28,393 nucleotides of DNA from assembly GCA_013140485.1 (NCBI GenBank), contig JABFSS010000066.1:1-28393 (forward strand). The letters are read 5' to 3'. The number at the start of each line of letters is the position of its first letter. The first letter of the stretch is position 1. The translations under genes were made by a program, and so were the position numbers. The notes under the pieces were generated by a model. The model was given only the letters and a program-made list of their open reading frames with translations, was not told the DNA's origin and did not search any database. This document shows, piece by piece, positions 1-5,914 of the stretch. This DNA is from Candidatus Peribacteraceae bacterium (GTDB lineage: Bacteria; Patescibacteriota; Gracilibacteria; Peribacterales; Peribacteraceae).

Positions 1-1
1 G

Positions 2-538
2 GACCACATTCGCGGCAATCCGAAGGCGAAAGTTACGGTGATCGAGTACTCGGACTTCGAGTGCCCCTTCTGCAAGCGTCACGCGCCGACGATGGACCAG
101 GTGCTCGCGACCTATAAGAATGACGTGAACATCGTGTACCGCCACTTCCCGCTTAGCTTCCACCCGAACGCGCAGAAGCTCGCCGAGGCCTCGGAGTGCG
201 CAGCCGAGCTCGGCGGCAACGACGGCTTCTGGAAGTACCACGACGAAGTCTTCAATTCGACGGCTCCGAACGCCGCGCAGGCAACGCCTGAGCGTTTTGC
301 GGACATTGCCAAGAAGATCGGCGTCAACGAAGCGAAGTTCAAGCAGTGCATCGACAGCGGCAAGTTCGCGCAGTACATCACGGACCAGGAGCAGGAAGGC
401 ATCACTGCGGGCGTGCAGGGAACTCCGGGCAACTTCGTCATCAATAACGAGACGAAGGAGTCACGCGATATTTCCGGCGCCGTTCCCTTCTCCAGCTTCC
501 AATCGATCATCGACACGATGCTCGGCAAAGGAGCCTAA
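2..538 (+). CDS. DsbA-family thioredoxin-fold oxidoreductase (5' end outside window)
   Basis: The reading frame is open to the left edge, so the N-terminus (probably a signal or membrane anchor) is missing; about 178 residues are visible. A CPFC redox motif follows the first beta strand (VIEYSDFECPFC, Cys codons near 62-73). The C-terminal GTPGNFV holds the cis-Pro loop typical of DsbA/DSBA thioredoxins, with an inserted helical region between the two. The family makes or isomerises disulfides in exported proteins outside the cytoplasm. The GTG at 38 lies inside the fold and is unlikely to be the real start. The lipoprotein gene begins 18 nt downstream, so the two are probably cotranscribed. 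Family assignment is firm; substrate and exact subgroup (DsbA versus BdbD-like) are not visible. Confidence 0.9.
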   Translation, partial: DHIRGNPKAKVTVIEYSDFECPFCKRHAPTMDQVLATYKNDVNIVYRHFPLSFHPNAQKLAEASECAAELGGNDGFWKYHDEVFNSTAPNAAQATPERFADIAKKIGVNEAKFKQCIDSGKFAQYITDQEQEGITAGVQGTPGNFVINNETKESRDISGAVPFSSFQSIIDTMLGKGA

Positions 539-556
539 TTTCGCCTTCCAAAAGCC

Positions 557-1519
557 ATGAAACGCTTTTCCATCATTGCCCGCACTGCATTGCTCGCGAT
601 CCTCGTGACGTCCTGCACCCCCGTTGTCACGCCTCCGCCCGTGGAGGACGGAGAGATGACGAGCAGCTCGTCGTCCACCGGATTGCGGTATGCGACGGTC
701 GAAGGCGTCGTGCAAAAAGCGGGCGTCAGTATCTACATGCAGGGTAGCCACCGCTTGCAGATGGACGATGGAACGTTCCTGCTGCTCGAAAGCTCGGATC
801 TGCGACTGGATGACTACGTCGACACCCGCGTGATCGTCACCGGAACCGTGGAGCCGACGGTCGAATCCGGCGGCATGATCATGAATGTCGAGATGATCGA
901 GGAAGCGACGGGCATGTTGGAGCCGGAAGTGCTGGAAGAATCCTCATTCAGCAGCAGTTCTACGTCGTCTGCCCCTTCTTCAGCTGCGGCCGTGACGAGT
1001 AGTTCGGCCACGGCATCCTCCGTTGTCGCTCGCTCGTCATCGCCCGCTTCATCCCCGAAGCCTGTCCCGGTGGTTTCCTCCAGCAGTCAGGCTGCGGTTT
1101 CCTCTTCTGCTACTCAGACAGCACCTGACGCCTCGGCGTCCGTCAAAGCCATGGCAAAGGCCGTTGTGGACGCGCAGAACTTCAACCAAAAATACTGTTC
1201 ATCTCACATCGGCTTCTGCATCCCCTATCACCGCAATTGGTACTTCCAGTCGTTCGGTGCAAACGTCTCACCGTATCTGTGGCACGTTGAAGTCTCCGAT
1301 CAATCGGTTGACGAAGCCGGACAGGGCTCCATCGTCGTGAACCTGGTCTCAGGATCGTTCGAAGGAACCGAAGGCGTCGCGGTCGAGCAGGGAGATTTCG
1401 TCGTCGCATCGAGGCAGTGGACGGGAAACCGGCATATCGAAATCAGCGCGTCCAAAGAATTGCGTGCTGCCGTAGAGTTTATGGCGAATGGGGTGGAGGT
1501 GTATACGAATGATCAATAA
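557..1519 (+). CDS. Ser-rich lipoprotein, function unknown
   Basis: This 320-residue protein starts with a signal peptide ending in LVTSC, a lipobox with Cys20 as the likely lipidated residue. Residues about 45-120 resemble a small beta-barrel (OB-like) domain with the phrase VIVTGTVEP. A low-complexity linker of Ser, Ala, Pro and Val follows (about 125-195). A C-terminal globular domain (about 200-320) contains two Cys (YCSSHIGFC) that could form a disulfide. The protein should be anchored to the outer face of the membrane, and the upstream DsbA-like gene could serve its cysteines; that link is inference. I do not recognise the C-terminal domain. No Shine-Dalgarno is seen at the correct distance from the ATG. 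Confidence 0.85.
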   Translation: MKRFSIIARTALLAILVTSCTPVVTPPPVEDGEMTSSSSSTGLRYATVEGVVQKAGVSIYMQGSHRLQMDDGTFLLLESSDLRLDDYVDTRVIVTGTVEPTVESGGMIMNVEMIEEATGMLEPEVLEESSFSSSSTSSAPSSAAAVTSSSATASSVVARSSSPASSPKPVPVVSSSSQAAVSSSATQTAPDASASVKAMAKAVVDAQNFNQKYCSSHIGFCIPYHRNWYFQSFGANVSPYLWHVEVSDQSVDEAGQGSIVVNLVSGSFEGTEGVAVEQGDFVVASRQWTGNRHIEISASKELRAAVEFMANGVEVYTNDQ

Positions 1520-1579
1520 TCAACCGTTCAATCATCAACAGTTATATCCCAAAGACATTGATAATTGATGATTGATCAT
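1509..1579. repeat. Imperfect inverted repeat of ATCAAT-type words
   Basis: The arm at 1509-1523 (ATGATCAATAATCAA) and the arm at 1565-1579 are complementary at 14 of 15 positions. The left arm overlaps the lipoprotein stop codon, and the whole region between the two genes is built from ATCAA/TTGAT words. It may fold as an RNA hairpin after the lipoprotein gene, but no T-run follows, so it is not a standard terminator. Confidence 0.6.
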
Positions 1580-1592
1580 CGATGATTCATGT

Positions 1593-1904
1593 ATGCAGGA
1601 CGCACACAATTCTGAATACCATCCGCTGATATCCACGCTCCGCCTCTACGCCGGGTGGCTCTTGGCCTGCCTATTTACCGTGTACGCGTTCGGAGTTTTC
1701 CAGCAGATCCGCGCTCTGCCTTTCCGCTTGCCACTCCTGGATGAGTGGATGGACTCACCGATGATTCTCAACTCTACGCTCGTCACATTCTTGTTTTTGC
1801 TCCTCAGTAGCGTTCACCAAATAATCGGAAGAGGGCTTTGGAAAGGCGCAATGCTCGCCGTCATCGGTTTCTTCGCATTGGTGGTATTCCGAATGAACAC
1901 CTAG
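1593..1904 (+). CDS. Small membrane protein, unknown function
   Basis: About 103 residues with three hydrophobic segments: residues about 17-36 (WLLACLFTVYAFGVF), 60-75 (LVTFLFLLLSS) and 82-100 (AMLAVIGFFALVVF). The ATG at 1593 was chosen because the upstream TTG at 1572 lies in the inverted repeat. No family is recognised. It ends next to a second inverted repeat and is convergent with the following minus-strand gene. The coding call is supported by ordinary codon use and a clean set of transmembrane segments. Confidence 0.6.
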   Translation: MQDAHNSEYHPLISTLRLYAGWLLACLFTVYAFGVFQQIRALPFRLPLLDEWMDSPMILNSTLVTFLFLLLSSVHQIIGRGLWKGAMLAVIGFFALVVFRMNT

Positions 1905-1981
1905 CCTGTCATTCCGAGTAGCTCGGCGGCCTTCGATGCGACTCAGGCTAAATTCCGCGCCGAGCGTATCGAGGAATAGGC
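1905..1981. repeat. Inverted repeat between convergent genes with TGTCATTCCGAG motif
   Basis: The left part (CCTGTCATTCCGAG, from 1905) is imperfectly complementary to the right part (CGAGGAATAGGCC, ending near 1982). A short internal hairpin CCGAG-TAG-CTCGG lies at 1914-1926. It fills the gap between two converging genes and may act as a bidirectional transcription end, although no T-run is present. The motif TGTCATTCCGAG recurs in inverted orientation at 21589-21600. Confidence 0.5.
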
Positions 1982-2653
1982 CTACAGTCCCAGCTGCTTG
2001 CGAATATCATCCGCCGCCGCCTGTTCTTGATTCTTGGCGTCCTTTTGCACCATAAACGACTGGAGATCCTTCCAGTCTTCGCCGTGTTTCTGCTCGAGCT
2101 TCATCAGCTGGAGGAGGTGCTTGGGGCTGAGTTCGCTGAACTTACGCTTCTCGTCTTCGAGGATCTTCTGGAGTTCGTCGATCTGGAATTGGCTGAGTTT
2201 CGGAATCGCCTGAATGATGCGCCACTTCTCGTCGCGCGTGAGCGAGATACTGCCGCGCAGCAGCGTCAAAAACTGATCGTGATCGAATGTTGTCTCGGGG
2301 TGAGCGGGAACGACAATTTTTTCGTTGTTGAGCTTGGACGTGATCGTTCCGAAGCGGAAATCCTTCACTTCCTTGAGGATGCGAATGTCTTCGTCGTCGT
2401 AGCCTTTTGCCTTGAGATCAGCATCAGACGGAAGCGCGCCGGGCGGCGGAGGTGGCGGACCGGAATCCTGCGGCACGGCGCCATCATCACCCTGACCTGC
2501 TCCTGCACCACCCGCGGCTCCCGCCTTCATCGAAGCAGGCGGAGTCGGCGGCGCAGCGAACACCTGGGTCGGATCAAGACCGCCATCGGGCACGGGATCT
2601 CCGGGACGGGGAGGCGGTGTGGGGTTTCCTGCTGCGGGCGTCGGATCGGCCAT
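1982..2653 (-). CDS. Unknown protein with Pro-rich N-terminus
   Basis: About 223 residues, starting at ATG 2653 (MADPTPAAG). The first 80 residues are low-complexity (Pro, Gly, Ala, Asp) and probably disordered. Residues about 85-223 are charged and mostly helical (for example FQIDELQKILEDEKRKFSEL) and look like a soluble helical domain. The upstream in-frame ATG at 2710 would add residues that lie across the promoter, so it was rejected. A promoter-like sequence is present at 2680-2707 and the short leader is pyrimidine-rich. No family is recognised. Confidence 0.75.
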   Translation of the reverse strand: MADPTPAAGNPTPPPRPGDPVPDGGLDPTQVFAAPPTPPASMKAGAAGGAGAGQGDDGAVPQDSGPPPPPPGALPSDADLKAKGYDDEDIRILKEVKDFRFGTITSKLNNEKIVVPAHPETTFDHDQFLTLLRGSISLTRDEKWRIIQAIPKLSQFQIDELQKILEDEKRKFSELSPKHLLQLMKLEQKHGEDWKDLQSFMVQKDAKNQEQAAADDIRKQLGL

Positions 2654-2679
2654 GGGAAAAAGGCGAAGTGAGTAAAGCC

Positions 2680-2707
2680 AGTGTAGCAGCCAAAAAGGGG
2701 GAGGCAA
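2680..2707 (-). promoter_or_regulatory. Promoter of the Pro-rich protein gene
   Basis: On the minus strand TTGCCT (2707-2702) is followed after 16 nt by TACACT (2685-2680), with a TG one base before the -10 (extended -10). The predicted transcript starts about 20 nt before the ATG at 2653. Confidence 0.45.
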
Positions 2708-2766
2708 CACTACTTTGATTGCCCCCCACGAGGAACAGACGTTATGAGCGACAGACTTTCACAGTG

Positions 2767-3462
2767 TCAGCATTCGCATGACGGATGCCCTGCATGCAAC
2801 ACTTCTATGCGGGTTTGGGCTTTGCAGTATTGCTGAAGCGATTTTGCGAGTTCTTCCAGCATTGCGTGCAGCTGATCTTTGGTTAGGGGCGGAAATCCCT
2901 CAAGGACGACAATGGCATTCTTCGTGCCGCTCGTGATCTTCGTCCGGTCCCCTTCTCTCCAATTCAATTTCCGGCAAATCACGCCTTTGTCGTCTTTATA
3001 GACGAGTTCGCCTTGTACCGGAGGATCTTCAGTCACCTCTCCCAGAGGAAGAAAGTGTTCCGTGCCGTCGGCGTATGCCAGCCGAATGGCCCCCTCGCAC
3101 AGATCCATATCCTCCGCTCCTGCGCACACGACGTAGCGCAGCGAAATGACGTTGTAGAGATCGACGAGCGGATTAATGCTGGGCAACTGCCCACCCTTGA
3201 GAATGCGTTTGATGAGCGCCTGTACCGATGGCGGAAACTTGTTGGGGTTGTTCCCAAAGCTCTTATGGATCTCTTGCATGGACGTGAGGTGCGGATGATC
3301 CTTGAACGATTCGATCGTCATGGACACGCGCACGCGCTGTTCTTCGTCGCGCAGGAAAGTCGGGGGCAGATGTCCGGTGTTGTCGATGCCCGTCGCGACA
3401 ATCACCCCGATGGCCATATCGGGGTGATCGGCGAGGACTTGGGAATCAACCAGAAAGTGCAT
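2767..3462 (-). CDS. Solo B3/B4 domain protein (PheRS-beta-like tRNA-editing fold)
   Basis: A 231-residue protein made almost entirely of a B3/B4 domain, the editing-type module found in the beta subunit of phenylalanyl-tRNA synthetase and also encoded alone. The family pattern is visible: PPSVQALIKRILKGG, then INPLVDLYNVISL, then an acidic segment, PLGE, a GELVYKDDKGVICRK strand, and a Thr/Lys-rich end of the domain. Solo B3/B4 proteins are thought to act on mischarged tRNA or non-standard amino acids; the substrate here is unknown. It is the last gene of a minus-strand operon, 27 nt after the GAF gene. The C-terminus carries a Cys/His cluster (HAGHPSCEC) that I cannot interpret. Confidence 0.8.
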   Translation of the reverse strand: MHFLVDSQVLADHPDMAIGVIVATGIDNTGHLPPTFLRDEEQRVRVSMTIESFKDHPHLTSMQEIHKSFGNNPNKFPPSVQALIKRILKGGQLPSINPLVDLYNVISLRYVVCAGAEDMDLCEGAIRLAYADGTEHFLPLGEVTEDPPVQGELVYKDDKGVICRKLNWREGDRTKITSGTKNAIVVLEGFPPLTKDQLHAMLEELAKSLQQYCKAQTRIEVLHAGHPSCEC

Positions 3463-3489
3463 ATTTGGGATTGTATAGAAAGGAATTAA

Positions 3490-4194
3490 TTAAAAGAATG
3501 GATCGATTTTTCCTAGGTCGAAGCAGACCTTCGCAATTTGTAACAATCTTTCGTTGGTAAAGTGTTGTGTATGAAAAGATTCAGCATCAATAATGCCTGT
3601 AACTGCGCCTTTGGAGTTGAGAATCGGCACGCAAAACTCGCTTTGCACTTTCGAATCGCACTTATAGTACGGCCCTAGATATTCCTCGATATCTTGGAAG
3701 CAGATAGCCTTCCCCGTGAGGCCGACAGTCGAGTTATTGCTGTTCTTTGCGAACTCTTCTGTGAGGGGAAATTCGGCACGACTGGGTGCACCTCTGTACG
3801 CTTCTTTCACAAGAACTCGTTCGCCGTTCGTATTCGTCACGGACCGGTAGATGCCAATCCAATCAACTCCAGTTGTAGAATACAATGAGTCGATGATGCG
3901 ATTTAGTCTCCATAAACGGAGCGTCATCCAGTGCTGACGCAATGACTCTTTGGTAAGGCCGAATGTTCGTGTGAGGTCATAGGGCATCTTTTCCAATTCG
4001 TGAAAAATACTGCAAGAGCTTCCGACTCCGAGTTTTGGAACGAGGTACGTGTAGAGCTTCTCTATTTCCTCGTTGATGAGTGACGGAAGCGTTCGTTCAA
4101 ACCAATTGCATACATACTCGTTGAGAGTTTCAGTCTGGGAAGGCTCCGTCAAATTTGAAAGCCCGATGATGTTGAGATAATTGCTGAAGTTCAT
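3490..4194 (-). CDS. GAF-domain protein related to free-methionine-R-sulfoxide reductase
   Basis: A 234-residue protein. Residues 1-95 are helical and not recognised. Residues about 100-230 form a GAF domain with the fRMsr-like phrases GVDWIGIYR, STVGLTGKA, YYKCDSKVQSEFCVPI and GIIDAES. Compared with E. coli free-Met-R-sulfoxide reductase from memory, the Cys of the CDxxxxSE segment is kept (Cys179), while positions matching the other two reactive Cys appear to be Ala/Pro and Gly. Cys165 and Cys188 lie nearby. It is either a sensor GAF domain or a reductase with rearranged cysteines. Its ATG overlaps the stop of the FAD gene (ATGA at 4194-4191), so translation is coupled. Confidence 0.75.
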   Translation of the reverse strand: MNFSNYLNIIGLSNLTEPSQTETLNEYVCNWFERTLPSLINEEIEKLYTYLVPKLGVGSSCSIFHELEKMPYDLTRTFGLTKESLRQHWMTLRLWRLNRIIDSLYSTTGVDWIGIYRSVTNTNGERVLVKEAYRGAPSRAEFPLTEEFAKNSNNSTVGLTGKAICFQDIEEYLGPYYKCDSKVQSEFCVPILNSKGAVTGIIDAESFHTQHFTNERLLQIAKVCFDLGKIDPFF

Positions 4195-5564
4195 GATTCT
4201 TGGGGGGAAAAAGATTGAAGAGTACGAGAAGATGCCGATCTGTTTTTAAGGATCTGTCGGACAACCATGCTGCCAGCCGCTCCCCAATACACATTTACGC
4301 CGTCCACTTTCCCGTCAAAATTCGGTTCACCAAGACCTAAGTGACTTGCCTTGATTCCGTGGCCGAGACCCAGTCCGAAGACGCGTTGAAGAGGAGTGTC
4401 ATCAGCTCGGAGAATCCTGCAAGACTCATCCACTTCCAATTGGCCCTGACGATCATTCTGCAAAGGAATCCACTCCTCTGTTTTTGCATCGAGATTTCGA
4501 ATGGTTCTCTTTCCCACTCCGAATCCCAGTGCGAGTATGGCAACCTGTGATTGCGAAAGCGATTCGCCGGCTCCGATAAGGAAGTCCGGGTTTTGGATAT
4601 GCTTGAGAGCGACTCGATCTTCCTCATTCGACATGATTTGTAGATAGAGTTTTTTCGCATCACCACGCAATCCACCAAAACGGTTCACACGCCCGGTTTG
4701 TGGACACACGTCGCCCGGAGTATAGGAATATTTGAACGAATCAGCTTCGACCGTGCTGTCATAGAAGATTTTCACGGGAGCGCGATGGCAAATGCGAATG
4801 GAGCCCGGCGCAAAAGCGGCACCCGATTTTTTTTGAACAACATTATTCAGTAGGGACCATGCCGCAGAAAATGCACTGTGAGAACCGCCGAGAATAGTGA
4901 CTTGAAGATCAGGATTGCCTTCTATCCATACTCGAAGCCTTTCGATGCCTTTTTGACAAAAAGCTTCAGAGGCAGACAGAACACGATGGGAAATATTCGG
5001 ATACTTTCTGCACTCTCGAGAGATCTTTTCGAAATCTGGTGTTTCACTTTCCCGTGCGCCTCCCGCGAGAACAATATTTCCCGAATACAGCTGATCCTGA
5101 TGAAAATCCACGAAGCAACTGTTTTCCCGAATGCCTACAAGATTGCCATACGCAGGAAGAACGTTGCAGTAGGGTATTTTTCTTTTCAGAAGACTTTTGA
5201 CAGCCTCTCCAACACGATCAATAAAGGCGGCAACAATAGGTAGCGGTGCATTGCGTTCTCCAAATCGCTGAAGCGTCTTTCCTTCAGGAGTATCTAGGGC
5301 ATTTCGTATGCCACTCCCTAGGCCATTTTTCGCAATCCCATCCAACGGTTCCAGGAAATCGTTTGCAGGAGAATTGGAATTAAGTCGATACTTGCCCAAA
5401 TTTCCGGAACCAGGATTTTGTCCCGCAATGACAACACCTTGCTGATCTAGGAAATCTTTCAACAAGCCGTCTCTTGCTGCCGCCACAAATGGCCCAAGTG
5501 CAGCAGGTCCTTTGCCAATGATAATCGTCTCGTGATCATTCCAAATACTTAATGGGTTATTCAT
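4191..5564 (-). CDS. FAD/NAD(P)-dependent oxidoreductase, substrate unknown
   Basis: About 457 residues from ATG 5564. A first dinucleotide-binding motif sits at residues about 14-24 (IIIGKGPAALG). A second lies at about 224-233 (ILGGSHSAFS), giving the two-Rossmann layout of flavin monooxygenase or pyridine-nucleotide oxidoreductase proteins, broadly like the amino-acid N-hydroxylase group. The C-terminal part has the GLGLGHG phrase common near the FAD ribityl site. Substrate cannot be read. An in-frame ATG at 5639 would add 25 residues encoded by the terminator hairpin, so 5564 was chosen; its upstream context (TTCTTCATTTCACCATC) matches the pyrimidine-rich starts elsewhere in this window. 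It is the first gene of the FAD-GAF-B3/B4 operon. Confidence 0.8.
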   Translation of the reverse strand: MNNPLSIWNDHETIIIGKGPAALGPFVAAARDGLLKDFLDQQGVVIAGQNPGSGNLGKYRLNSNSPANDFLEPLDGIAKNGLGSGIRNALDTPEGKTLQRFGERNAPLPIVAAFIDRVGEAVKSLLKRKIPYCNVLPAYGNLVGIRENSCFVDFHQDQLYSGNIVLAGGARESETPDFEKISRECRKYPNISHRVLSASEAFCQKGIERLRVWIEGNPDLQVTILGGSHSAFSAAWSLLNNVVQKKSGAAFAPGSIRICHRAPVKIFYDSTVEADSFKYSYTPGDVCPQTGRVNRFGGLRGDAKKLYLQIMSNEEDRVALKHIQNPDFLIGAGESLSQSQVAILALGFGVGKRTIRNLDAKTEEWIPLQNDRQGQLEVDESCRILRADDTPLQRVFGLGLGHGIKASHLGLGEPNFDGKVDGVNVYWGAAGSMVVRQILKNRSASSRTLQSFSPQES

Positions 5565-5585
5565 GATGGTGAAATGAAGAAATAC

Positions 5586-5657
5586 AAAAAACTTCCGCGA
5601 CTGTCCCGCGGGGTAAGTGCATTTCTTCCGTTTCATCATGCACTATTCACCCGCGGG
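5586..5657 (-). promoter_or_regulatory. Attenuator 2: antiterminator and terminator competing for one arm
   Basis: Read on the minus strand, arm A (5657-5638, CCCGCGGGTG...GTGCAT) pairs with arm B (5622-5605, ATGCAC...CCCGCGGG) in a long near-perfect hairpin with a 15-nt loop. Bases 5611-5606 of arm B are also the 5' arm of an intrinsic terminator: CCGCGG, loop GACAG, TCGCGG, AAG, then TTTTTT at 5591-5586. The two folds exclude each other. The leader-2 stop codon lies at the 3' end of arm A, so a ribosome finishing that ORF would mask arm A and favour termination. Confidence 0.6.
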
Positions 5658-5731
5658 CATCGCATGCCCATGCCCATCATCTTGCGGATGACGTTGCGGG
5701 AAGTGCCGAGCGTGAGAGACTGAAGATTCAT
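5636..5731 (-). CDS. Putative leader peptide 2 (31 residues, Met-rich)
   Basis: A short ORF with a pyrimidine-rich start context (ATTCCTTACCC before the ATG). Residues 18-23 read MMGMGM and are followed by RCPR. The Met codons lie at 5680-5663, just before antiterminator arm A at 5657. The UGA at 5638-5636 ends inside that arm. A hairpin GGGCAT-GCG-ATGCCC (5669-5655) also overlaps the start of arm A. The position, size and clustered codons are those of an attenuation leader peptide, although expression is not shown. It could instead be a chance ORF in a structured leader. Confidence 0.45.
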   Translation of the reverse strand: MNLQSLTLGTSRNVIRKMMGMGMRCPRVNSA

Positions 5732-5750
5732 GGGTAAGGAATTGCCGAGA

Positions 5751-5780
5751 TAATAAAAACCCCCGCTGCGTGCGAGGGTT
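5751..5780 (-). terminator. Intrinsic terminator (attenuator 1; also ends recG read-through)
   Basis: On the minus strand AACCCTCGC (5780-5772) pairs with GCGGGGGTT (5766-5758) over nine pairs, one of them T-G, around a 5-nt loop ACGCA. The last stem bases merge into a T-rich tail (TTTTATTA). It lies downstream of both recG and leader ORF 1, and upstream of leader ORF 2. Confidence 0.8.
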
Positions 5781-5858
5781 GGGATTGCTTGGGAGATCAG
5801 ATCAGCAACAATCGCCGCCTCGCAGAGGGGTCATCATGGACATCATCGTGCCTGCGAG
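5758..5858 (-). promoter_or_regulatory. Attenuator 1: 1:2, 2:3 and 3:4 pairings
   Basis: Segment 1 (CTCGCAG, 5858-5852) is complementary to segment 2 (CTGCGAG, 5825-5819). Segment 2, shifted by one base (TGCGAGG, 5824-5818), is complementary to CCTCGCA (5777-5771), which is the 5' arm of the terminator, so this is segment 3. Segment 4 is the terminator 3' arm. Four Met codons at 5846-5832 lie between segments 1 and 2. A ribosome held at these codons would cover segment 1 and leave 2 free to pair with 3, blocking the terminator. The pairings are seen directly; the mechanism is inferred. Confidence 0.55.
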
Positions 5859-5876
5859 CTTGCCCGGAAAAATCAT
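5802..5876 (-). CDS. Putative leader peptide 1 (24 residues, Met/Cys-rich)
   Basis: A short ORF starting 8 nt after a -10 box, so its transcript would begin at or next to the AUG. Residues 11-15 read MMSMM and the peptide ends in DCC. The stop codon lies 22 nt before the intrinsic terminator. The Met codons sit between two RNA segments that can pair. The combination of a consensus -35, leaderless start, clustered Met codons and terminator makes a chance ORF unlikely, but nothing in the sequence proves translation. Confidence 0.5.
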   Translation of the reverse strand: MIFPGKLAGTMMSMMTPLRGGDCC

Positions 5877-5884
5877 GTGCTTCG

Positions 5885-5913
5885 AAGATACCGCAGTGAT
5901 GCGTGCCTGTCAA
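5885..5913 (-). promoter_or_regulatory. Promoter of the leader/FAD operon
   Basis: On the minus strand a consensus -35 TTGACA (5913-5908), a 17-nt spacer and TATCTT (5890-5885) as -10. It begins 2 nt after the recG stop codon. The expected start site falls at about 5877, that is, at the ATG of leader ORF 1. Confidence 0.65.
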
Positions 5914-5914
5914 T

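Noticed and set aside
5564..5639. Longer N-terminus of the FAD protein from ATG 5639
   Set aside because: The extra 25 residues are encoded by the terminator hairpin and T-run, and the start lacks the usual context; the Rossmann fold begins shortly after the ATG at 5564.
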